A DNA stretch of 9,442 nt from positions 1 through 9,442 of the forward strand of contig JAJTIB010000126.1 of NCBI GenBank assembly GCA_021300075.1, read 5' to 3'. Source of the stretch: Rickettsiales bacterium. Lineage in GTDB: Bacteria; Pseudomonadota; Alphaproteobacteria; Rickettsiales; UBA3002. The notes below the pieces were generated by a model that did not search any database, was not told where the DNA came from, and worked only from the letters and a program-made list of their open reading frames with translations. The position numbers and the translations under genes were made by a program. Positions 1 through 5,120 of the stretch are shown one piece after another (the stretch's first letter is position 1; each line of letters opens with the position of its first letter).

Positions 1-121
1 GCAGCACCCCTTTTTTATCCGCCGGTGGCTCAGTGAACCTGGCGTCCCATTCCTCCTGCCGACGCGCCCGTGCGAAAAGGCGGTCAAAAATCGCCAGAAT
101 CAGGTTCAAAAGCCACTGCAT
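1..121 (-). CDS. Partial small ORF of unknown function, runs off the left edge
   Basis: An open frame starts at the ATG at 121-119, 2 nt after the stop of the upstream four-helix-bundle gene, and stays open for 40 codons to the window edge. It begins MQWLLNLILAIFDRLFARAR, a hydrophobic then basic stretch that could be a membrane anchor or an amphipathic helix, followed by a charged segment. The leader has only a weak purine-rich site (GGCGGGA). The tight spacing suggests it belongs to the same transcript as leuC and the four-helix gene. It does not resemble the start of LeuD. No family is recognised and the C-terminus is unseen, so the call rests on position and open frame only. Confidence 0.45.
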   Translation of the reverse strand, partial: MQWLLNLILAIFDRLFARARRQEEWDARFTEPPADKKGVL

Positions 122-123
122 AT

Positions 124-951
124 TTAATCCCGCCGCTTGGGCTTGCCACTGAAGTCGCGCTTGGCATAGGGTTTCTTGCCGCCCGCATAGCCACGGCGGT
201 CGCCGCCTTCCTCGCGCTTGCGGTAGGGGCGGTCGCCGCCACCAGTGCTGCTGCGATCTTCGCGCGGCTTGAACTCACGGCGCGGACGTTCTTCGCCACG
301 TGCATCGTCACGTTTGACGAAGGGCTTGCGGTACGGACGGTCGCCGCCGCGATCTTCGCGCGGCTTGAACTCACGGTGCGGGCGTTCTTCGCCGCGCCCA
401 TCGTCACGTTTGACGAAGGGCTTGCGGTAGGGGCGATCGCCGCCGCGATCACCACGATCTTCCCGCGGTTTGAAGTCGCGGCGTGGGCGCTCGTCACGCG
501 CTTCGGGGCGCGGCGCATGCGCGGCGCGCGCTTCGTCACGTGCGCGGCGCTCATCGTCTTTTGCTTTAACTTTAAGTCCGTGCTGCAAACCAATCAATAG
601 CCTCGTAAGTTCGTCGATCGCGGCGTTTACGTCAGAGTCCTTGTTGATTAATCCAAGGCGCTGGGCGAGGGCCACTTGGGTTGCAACTTCGGCTAGTGCT
701 GATTGCGCCTCGCGGTAATAATCGGTGATATCCTCTTCATCCCGCCCGGCACTGCCGGCGGCGATGGCGCTTGCGACATAGGTCGCGGATTGGCGCAGCA
801 CAAGCGCCAGACCGTTTTGCTCACGCGCGGGGAAATCTTCCGTGGCGGCGTACAAGGCTTCGGCAAGGCTCATGGCTTTTTGCCAGGCGGGGAGGGTTTC
901 GTAGGCGCGGGCGGCCGCAATGGCGGGGGTGCGTAATGGTTCGGTGGTCAT
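124..951 (-). CDS. S23/Avd-like four-helix-bundle protein with a basic, repeat-rich C-terminal tail
   Basis: A 275-residue protein in two parts. Residues about 18-127 resemble the four-helix-bundle family first found in 23S rRNA intervening sequences (S23; related to Avd of diversity-generating retroelements). The visible family pattern is LPAWQKAMSLAEALY, then LRQSATYVASAIAAG, DYYREAQSALAEVATQVALAQRLGLI. Stand-alone members are usually about 110-130 residues. Residues about 128-275 are a low-complexity tail rich in Arg, Lys, Asp and Gly, with FKPREDR at 160-166, 195-201 and 227-233 and DRPYRK at 172-177, 204-209 and 240-245. Such RG-rich tails commonly bind RNA, but that function is inferred. 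There is no signal peptide or membrane segment. The start ATG overlaps the leuC TGA stop by 4 nt (ATGA), with AAGGGA 6 nt upstream, so translation is probably coupled to leuC. The gene lies outside any rRNA operon, and nothing else of a retroelement is seen. Confidence 0.85.
   Translation of the reverse strand: MTTEPLRTPAIAAARAYETLPAWQKAMSLAEALYAATEDFPAREQNGLALVLRQSATYVASAIAAGSAGRDEEDITDYYREAQSALAEVATQVALAQRLGLINKDSDVNAAIDELTRLLIGLQHGLKVKAKDDERRARDEARAAHAPRPEARDERPRRDFKPREDRGDRGGDRPYRKPFVKRDDGRGEERPHREFKPREDRGGDRPYRKPFVKRDDARGEERPRREFKPREDRSSTGGGDRPYRKREEGGDRRGYAGGKKPYAKRDFSGKPKRRD
217..473 (-). repeat. In-gene tandem repeats encoding the FKPREDR...DRPYRK...KRDD unit
   Basis: DNA repeats underlie the protein tail. 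The copy beginning near 253 recurs near 349, and a shared marker (CTTGCGGTA on the + strand) occurs at 217, 325 and 421. The central copies are offset by exactly 96 nt, or 32 codons, and are nearly identical. The outer copies are more diverged, and the 217-to-325 step is 108 nt, also a multiple of 3. The repeats preserve the reading frame and could change copy number by recombination or slippage without breaking the protein. Confidence 0.85.
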
Positions 952-2360
952 GCTAAATCCCTTACATCCGCCAGTTTTCCCTTGATCGCAGCGGCGGCAG
1001 CCATGGCAGGGCTCATCAGGTGCGTCCGGCCACCCCGGCCCTGACGTCCTTCAAAATTTCGGTTGGAGGTCGAGGCGCAACGCTCGCCCGGACTTAGTCG
1101 GTCATTATTCATGGCAAGGCACATCGAGCAGCCCGCCTCGCGCCATTCAAACCCGGCGGCGGTGAAAATTTTATCCAAGCCCTCTTTTTCGGCCTGTTGT
1201 TTGACGAGGCCGGAGCCTGGCACAATCATGGCGAGCTTCACATTGGCAGCAACGGTGCGACCCTGAGCGATTTTGGCAACTTCGCGCAAATCTTCAATCC
1301 GCCCATTGGTGCAAGAGCCGATAAAGACTTTATCAATCGGTATGTCGGTGAGTTTTGTGCCAGACGCCAGCCCCATATAATCGAGCGCGCGCAAGAGCGT
1401 ATCGCGGCGGTTTTCCGACACGTTCTGAGGCGAAGGGATGCTGCCGGTAATGGGTAATACATCCTCCGGGCTGGTGCCCCAGCTCACCTGCGGGGCGATC
1501 TCGGCAGCGTTCAGATGGATTTCGCGGTCAAATGTGGCTTCCGCATCCGTTGGCAGGGTTCGCCAGTACGTCATGGCTTGTTCCCAGTCTTTCCCCGCAG
1601 GCGCCATCGGGCGGCCTTTGAGGTAAGCGAAGGTTTTTTCATCCGGCGCAATCAGCCCGGCGCGCGCGCCCGCTTCAATCGACATATTGCAGATGGTCAT
1701 CCGCCCTTCCATGGAGAGGGCGCGGATGGTGGAACCGGCATATTCCATGACATAGCCCGTGCCGCCTGCGGTACCGATTTTGCCGATAATCGCCAGAATC
1801 ACATCCTTCGCGGTGACACCCGGGGGCAACGCGCCTTCCACCGTAATCCGCATGTTTTTCGCGCGTTTCTGAATGAGGGTCTGGGTGGCGAGCACATGCT
1901 CTACCTCGCTCGTGCCAATCCCAAACGCGAGCGCGCCAAACGCCCCGTGGGTAGAGGTGTGGGAGTCACCGCAGACAATGGTCGCACCCGGCAGCGTAAA
2001 GCCCTGCTCTGGCCCCACGATATGCACGATGCCCTGACGCGCATCATCCATTTTCAGATAACGCACGCCGAATTCGCGGCAATTATCCTCGAGTGTTTGC
2101 ACCTGAATGCGTGAAGTTTCGTCCTTGATGCCCTGCAGGCGGTCGCGCGTGGTGGGCACGTTATGATCCGCCACAGCCAGTGTGGCTGCGGGCTGGCGCA
2201 CTTTCCGCCCGGCCGCGCGCAAGCCCTCAAACGCCTGAGGGCTGGTGACTTCATGCACCAGATGCCGGTCGATATAAAGCAGGCAGGTGCCATCCGCCGC
2301 TTCGTGAACGAGGTGGCTTTCGAAGATTTTATCGTAGAGGGTGCGGGGTTTCTGGGTCAT
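948..2360 (-). CDS. leuC: 3-isopropylmalate dehydratase, large subunit
   Basis: LeuC forms an aconitase-type [4Fe-4S] enzyme with LeuD that isomerises 2-isopropylmalate to 3-isopropylmalate in leucine synthesis. The product is 470 residues, the usual length. The N-terminus has the typical YIDRHLVHEVTSPQAFEGLR and the DHNVPT box (65-70). GDSHTSTHGAFGALAFGIG lies at about 131-149. The three cluster cysteines are Cys350 (GSCTNGR), Cys411 and Cys414 (CSMCLAMN), followed by STSNRNFEGRQG. All key residues are present. The start at 2360 matches the family N-terminus, but no clear Shine-Dalgarno sequence precedes it: the leader is CACCTGCAAACC next to a heptamer repeat array. The stop overlaps the next gene by 4 nt. 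The usual partner leuD is not adjacent. Confidence 0.97.
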   Translation of the reverse strand: MTQKPRTLYDKIFESHLVHEAADGTCLLYIDRHLVHEVTSPQAFEGLRAAGRKVRQPAATLAVADHNVPTTRDRLQGIKDETSRIQVQTLEDNCREFGVRYLKMDDARQGIVHIVGPEQGFTLPGATIVCGDSHTSTHGAFGALAFGIGTSEVEHVLATQTLIQKRAKNMRITVEGALPPGVTAKDVILAIIGKIGTAGGTGYVMEYAGSTIRALSMEGRMTICNMSIEAGARAGLIAPDEKTFAYLKGRPMAPAGKDWEQAMTYWRTLPTDAEATFDREIHLNAAEIAPQVSWGTSPEDVLPITGSIPSPQNVSENRRDTLLRALDYMGLASGTKLTDIPIDKVFIGSCTNGRIEDLREVAKIAQGRTVAANVKLAMIVPGSGLVKQQAEKEGLDKIFTAAGFEWREAGCSMCLAMNNDRLSPGERCASTSNRNFEGRQGRGGRTHLMSPAMAAAAAIKGKLADVRDLA

Positions 2361-2372
2361 GGTTTGCAGGTG

Positions 2373-2397
2373 TTAGGTTTTAGGTTGTAGGTTTCAG
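2373..2397 (+). repeat. Heptamer array (TAGGTTT-like), left arm of an inverted pair
   Basis: Read on the + strand, 2374-2394 holds three in-phase heptamers, TAGGTTT, TAGGTTG and TAGGTTT, followed by CAG. The array lies 13 nt upstream of the leuC start and fills much of the place where a ribosome binding site would be expected. It is the inverted partner of the array at 2481-2512. Confidence 0.75.
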
Positions 2398-2480
2398 CGT
2401 TTATTAGCGCAGGGTTAAATTTATGCACATCCGAGCAGGGGGATAATACGGTTTAACCGCTACACTACCGGAATCGGGCT
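2398..2480. other. Core of the rplS-leuC intergenic gap
   Basis: An 83-bp non-coding core lies between the inverted heptamer arrays. It contains a short palindrome, CGGTT-T-AACCG, around 2449-2459, and on the minus strand a TATTAT hexamer near 2450-2445 that could be a -10 element for leuC, but no good -35 is paired with it. There is no leader peptide with a run of Leu codons, so classical leu attenuation is not supported. The core could be a small RNA element or a remnant of a repeat element. Confidence 0.4.
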
Positions 2481-2512
2481 CCTAAAACCTATAAACTGAA
2501 CCCTAAAACCTA
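2481..2512 (-). repeat. Heptamer array (TAGGTTT-like), right arm, overlapping the rplS stop codon
   Basis: Read on the minus strand from 2512, the sequence divides into heptamers TAGGTTT, TAGGGTT, CAGTTTA, TAGGTTT and then TAGG. The 11-mer TAGGTTTTAGG occurs at 2512-2502 and 2491-2481, and in inverted orientation at 2374-2384. The first TAG is the rplS stop codon, so the repeat begins exactly at the end of the coding region. The two arrays could pair into a long stem in a transcript that continues from rplS into leuC. Confidence 0.75.
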
Positions 2513-2914
2513 CTCCGCTGCCGCTGTCTCAGCTGCGCCTGCGCCCGTACCCGTCAGCTCGATGCGCTCTTTAATCCGCGCCGCACGTCCCGTGCGCCCG
2601 CGCAGATAATAGAGTTTCGCCCGGCGGACTGCACCGCCGCGTACGCGCTCAACCGACTCAAGGCGCGGTGAAAAGAGCGGAAAAATACGCTCAACTCCCT
2701 CGCCGTGACTCATTTTTCTCACAGTGAAAGACGAGTTGGTGCCAGCATTCTTGCGGGCAATGACCATGCCTTCAAAAGCCTGAACACGCTCGTTATTGCC
2801 CTCGACGATTTTGACGTTGACGCGCACGACATCTCCGGCCTTGAACGCATCTACGCGTTTATTTGCTTGAAGTTTTGCCAGTTGCTCGGCTTCCAGTTGC
2901 TGTACGATATTCAT
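2510..2914 (-). CDS. rplS: 50S ribosomal protein L19
   Basis: L19 lies at the 30S-50S interface of the ribosome. The product is 134 residues. The core matches the family throughout: FKAGDVVRVNVKIVEGNNERVQ (about 24-45), FEGMVIARKNAG, SFTVRKMSHGEGVERIFPLFSP and the LYYLRGRTGRAARIKER end. Beyond the core is an Ala/Gly/Glu-rich tail (ELTGTGAGAAETAAAE) of the kind seen in alphaproteobacterial L19, ending at a TAG supplied by the adjoining heptamer repeat. The start is supported by GAGGAAGAGG with GAGG 6 nt before the ATG. In most proteobacteria rplS follows trmD; here it is on the opposite strand from trmD and leads towards leuC. Confidence 0.97.
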   Translation of the reverse strand: MNIVQQLEAEQLAKLQANKRVDAFKAGDVVRVNVKIVEGNNERVQAFEGMVIARKNAGTNSSFTVRKMSHGEGVERIFPLFSPRLESVERVRGGAVRRAKLYYLRGRTGRAARIKERIELTGTGAGAAETAAAE

Positions 2915-2943
2915 AACCTGCCTCTTCCTCGAATTCTTGCGCT

Positions 2944-2969
2944 CACATACACGTGGGCTCGGCTATGTG
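2944..2969. promoter_or_regulatory. Inverted repeat CACATA-N14-TATGTG in the rplS leader or promoter
   Basis: CACATA at 2944-2949 is the exact inverted complement of TATGTG at 2964-2969. Three further GC pairs can form outside this stem across a 2-nt bulge. It lies 30 nt upstream of rplS and overlaps the likely -10 region. It could be an operator, or a leader hairpin if transcription starts further upstream. Confidence 0.4.
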
Positions 2970-2992
2970 CGCCATTTTGCGGTGCTTGTCAA
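2964..2992 (-). promoter_or_regulatory. Candidate sigma-70-type promoter for rplS
   Basis: A perfect TTGACA -35 lies at 2992-2987 on the minus strand, just after the stop of the upstream gene. A 17-nt spacer leads to CACATA (2969-2964), a poor -10; CATAGC two bases further on matches slightly better. The perfect -35 and the position before a ribosomal protein gene support it, while the weak -10 lowers confidence. Confidence 0.45.
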
Positions 2993-2999
2993 GCGTTAG

Positions 3000-3641
3000 T
3001 CAGCGGGTATGGCTGAGGCTTGCCGATGGATTCAAGATTTTAGCCAATGATTGCGCTTCTGCGATATAACTTATGACCGGTGGCAGCGCGTTGAGATAGT
3101 CACTGAGCTGTTGCTGTATTGTTTCCCGTTTTGCGGCGGGTATAGTTTCGCGGTTGGCCGTGAGCCACCTGTCAATATCGTCTGCAATCCGCCCCCAGGC
3201 CGCGGCTACGCTTTCGTCTTCTCCGACTCCGGATGGGTTGTTTGGGTTGTTAGCATATTTTGCGCCTTGGCTTTTTTCCTGCAGCACACGCGTCAGTATC
3301 GGGGTTGCATATTTCTTGCCCCCCAATCGAAGATTGTTCTTCCAATAACTCAAAAACCCTCCAGGACCATTCCCAAATTCTGCCCCAAGACCATAATGGC
3401 CGATCAGCCTATTCACTATTAATGAATCGGCGACTGGCGATTCGGTTGAGTCAATCCAGCCAAGAGTTTTAAAATCTTCGTGAACATCTTTTATGCTGTT
3501 TTCTAGAGATTTCTTCGCATTCAAAAGTTTTTCCCAAGCGCCACCCTCCGCTGTAAATGCGCTAGTTTTTGCAATGAGTTCTTGCTGCGCGATATGCGCG
3601 CTTTTGGTATTAATCTTCGTTTTAGGTTGTTCTGCAGTCAT
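3000..3641 (-). CDS. Unknown 213-residue cytosolic protein with a PhoB-box promoter
   Basis: I do not recognise the family. The protein is soluble-looking, with no signal peptide or membrane segment. Residues 1-60 are Lys- and Ala-rich and probably helical. The middle (about 81-121) has Gly- and aromatic-rich stretches such as GGFLSYWKNNLRLGG. A polar Asn/Pro-rich linker (about 130-137) precedes a helical C-terminal part (about 142-203). The start is supported by AAGGGGTGA 6 nt before the ATG at 3641-3639. Upstream are a perfect TATAAT and four direct PhoB-like half-sites, so phosphate-starvation induction is the best available clue to its role. Its DNA is visibly more AT-rich than the neighbouring ribosomal genes. 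Transcription could read on into rplS, whose start is 85 nt downstream. Confidence 0.8.
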   Translation of the reverse strand: MTAEQPKTKINTKSAHIAQQELIAKTSAFTAEGGAWEKLLNAKKSLENSIKDVHEDFKTLGWIDSTESPVADSLIVNRLIGHYGLGAEFGNGPGGFLSYWKNNLRLGGKKYATPILTRVLQEKSQGAKYANNPNNPSGVGEDESVAAAWGRIADDIDRWLTANRETIPAAKRETIQQQLSDYLNALPPVISYIAEAQSLAKILNPSASLSHTR

Positions 3642-3654
3642 GGTAGCTCACCCC

Positions 3655-3682
3655 TTGTTTCTCGAAGATTATAGCCTATAAC
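3655..3682 (+). promoter_or_regulatory. Candidate promoter for ffh
   Basis: TTGTTT at 3655-3660, a 16-nt spacer and TATAAC at 3677-3682 (5 of 6 to consensus) read towards ffh. The predicted start near 3689 gives a leader of about 39 nt. Its -10 is almost back to back with the -10 of the divergent gene, so the two promoters would compete for polymerase. Confidence 0.45.
3668..3673 (-). promoter_or_regulatory. -10 element TATAAT for the 213-residue gene
   Basis: A perfect TATAAT is read on the minus strand at 3673-3668, 26 nt upstream of the ATG. It lies 15 nt past the last PhoB-like half-site. An alternative TATAGG at 3680-3675 lies 8 nt past that half-site; known E. coli Pho promoters have about 10 nt at this point. 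No good -35 hexamer exists 17 nt upstream, as expected for an activator-dependent promoter in which the Pho box replaces the -35. Confidence 0.6.
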
Positions 3683-3688
3683 ATTACC

Positions 3689-3728
3689 GTGACAGTGTGA
3701 TGACAGCTTCATGACAATTCGGTGACAA
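3689..3728 (-). promoter_or_regulatory. Tandem PhoB boxes: four YTGTCAY half-sites at 11-bp spacing
   Basis: On the minus strand the heptamers TTGTCAC (3728-3722), TTGTCAT (3717-3711), CTGTCAT (3706-3700) and CTGTCAC (3695-3689) are separated by exactly 4 nt each (CGAA, GAAG, CACA). The E. coli Pho box is CTGTCAT, 4 nt, CTGTCAC/T with the same 11-bp step. The two promoter-proximal half-sites match its heptamers completely; the spacers are less AT-rich than usual. The orientation and position, just upstream of a TATAAT, fit activation of the minus-strand gene. The array also covers the ffh leader and its first base. Confidence 0.8.
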
Positions 3729-5107
3729 TGTTTGAATCTTTTTCTAAACGCCTGCGTACAACTTTCGACGGTCTGACCCGCCGCGGCACGCTAAGCGAAG
3801 CGGATCTCGATGCGGGGCTGCGCGAGGTTCGCATGGCGCTTTTAGAGGCGGATGTGGCGTTGCCGGTGGTGAAGGATTTTACTGCCAATCTCCGCACGAA
3901 TCTGGTGGGGAGTGAGATTATCGCAAGCGTTGCGCCTGGGCAGATGGTCATCAAGCGCGTGCATGAAGCACTGATAGACTTATTAGGTGGCGAGGCTCCA
4001 GCACGCGATGGGAGCTATGCAGATACGCTCAATTTCGCCACAACACCCCCGGCAGTGATGCTTATCTGCGGGTTGCAGGGCTCAGGCAAAACCACCTCCA
4101 CCGGCAAGCTCGCCCTGTATTTGCGCGAGAAACGCCGCAAGAAAACGCTGGTTGCCTCGCTCGATATTTACCGCCCGGCGGCACAGGAGCAACTCGCCCG
4201 CGTGGCCGAAACGGTGGCGGTAGATGCTTTGCCGATCGAACCGGGCGAGAAGCCCGCCGCCATCACTGCCCGGGCGCTTGAGGCAGCGCGGCGCGGCGGA
4301 TATGACGTGCTGCTGCTGGATACGGCCGGGCGCCTGCATGTGGATGCGGAATTGATGGCCGAGCTGCAGCAGGTCAAACAACTGGCTAGTCCCATTGAAA
4401 CCCTGCTGGTGGCCGATTCTTTGACGGGGCAGGACGCGGTGAATATCGCCCGCCAGTTTCATGACGCGGTGGGTGTCACCGGTATTATTCTCACAAGGCT
4501 TGATGGCGATGGGCGGGGCGGGGCCGCTCTTTCCATGCGCGCGGTGACGGGGCAGGCGATTAAATTCGCGGGAATCGGCGAGAAATTACATGATTTCGAG
4601 CCGTTTGATGCGGTGCGAATGGCCGACCGGATTCTCGATCGTGGCGATATTGTGGCGCTGGTCGAGCGCGCGGCGGAAGCGATGGATACGCAAGATGCCG
4701 AAGCGGCGCTTAAGAAATTTCAGTCCGGAAAATTTGATTTGAACGATATGCTCGCGCAACTTCGCCAGATTGGAAAAATGGGCGGGCTTGGCGGCATGCT
4801 TGCCATGTTGCCGGGTGCTGCGCGGATGCAGGAAAAAATCGGCGATAACATGCCTAGTGAAAAACTGCTCAAACATCTGGAAGCGTTGATTCTGGCGATG
4901 ACGCCGGCCGAGCGCGCCACCCCCTCGCTGCTCAATGCCTCGCGCAAGCGGCGCATTGCCAAAGGTTCAGGGCGCAAGGTCGAGGAAATTAACCGGCTCT
5001 TGAAACAATATCAGCAGATGGAAACCATGATGAAACAGATGAAAAAACTGGGCGGCAAGGGCATGCTCGGCCAGATGGCGGGAATGAAAAAACTGCTGGG
5101 TGGGTAG
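3728..5107 (+). CDS. ffh: Signal recognition particle protein (SRP54 homologue)
   Basis: Ffh binds 4.5S RNA and signal sequences of nascent membrane proteins, and with FtsY delivers ribosomes to the Sec translocon. The product is 459 residues, close to E. coli length. The N domain carries LREVRMALLEADVALPVV. The G domain has GLQGSGKT (115-122), DIYRPAAQEQL, DTAGR (198-202) and TRLDGDGRGGAALSMRA (256-272); Arg in place of the Lys of TKLD is usual in alphaproteobacteria. The Met-rich M domain has GGLGGMLAMLPGA, SRKRRIAKGSG and MMKQMKK. The ATG at 3728 matches the family N-terminus; an in-frame GTG at 3722 would add two residues. No convincing Shine-Dalgarno precedes it. It ends 13 bp from the stop of the convergent unknown gene. 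Confidence 0.97.
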   Translation: MFESFSKRLRTTFDGLTRRGTLSEADLDAGLREVRMALLEADVALPVVKDFTANLRTNLVGSEIIASVAPGQMVIKRVHEALIDLLGGEAPARDGSYADTLNFATTPPAVMLICGLQGSGKTTSTGKLALYLREKRRKKTLVASLDIYRPAAQEQLARVAETVAVDALPIEPGEKPAAITARALEAARRGGYDVLLLDTAGRLHVDAELMAELQQVKQLASPIETLLVADSLTGQDAVNIARQFHDAVGVTGIILTRLDGDGRGGAALSMRAVTGQAIKFAGIGEKLHDFEPFDAVRMADRILDRGDIVALVERAAEAMDTQDAEAALKKFQSGKFDLNDMLAQLRQIGKMGGLGGMLAMLPGAARMQEKIGDNMPSEKLLKHLEALILAMTPAERATPSLLNASRKRRIAKGSGRKVEEINRLLKQYQQMETMMKQMKKLGGKGMLGQMAGMKKLLGG

Positions 5108-5120
5108 CGCGTTTTAAGCG

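Noticed and set aside
70..600. Long open frame on the + strand opposite the repeat-tail gene
   Set aside because: It arises from the GC-rich repeats of the real minus-strand gene and has a repetitive, unlikely composition with no ribosome binding site support.
124..951. rRNA intervening sequence or diversity-generating retroelement around the S23/Avd-like gene
   Set aside because: No 23S rRNA sequence, reverse transcriptase or template/variable repeat pair is seen; the gene is embedded in a leuC operon.
2398..2480. tRNA-like string (GGTAGTGTAGCGGTTA on the minus strand) in the rplS-leuC gap
   Set aside because: It resembles a tRNA D-arm, but there is no T-arm (GGTTCGAATCC-type), no paired acceptor ends and no anticodon stem in either orientation.
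2481..2512. Telomere-like CCCTAAA repeats
   Set aside because: The motif resembles plant-type telomere heptamers, but it is a short degenerate internal array between bacterial genes with no end structure.
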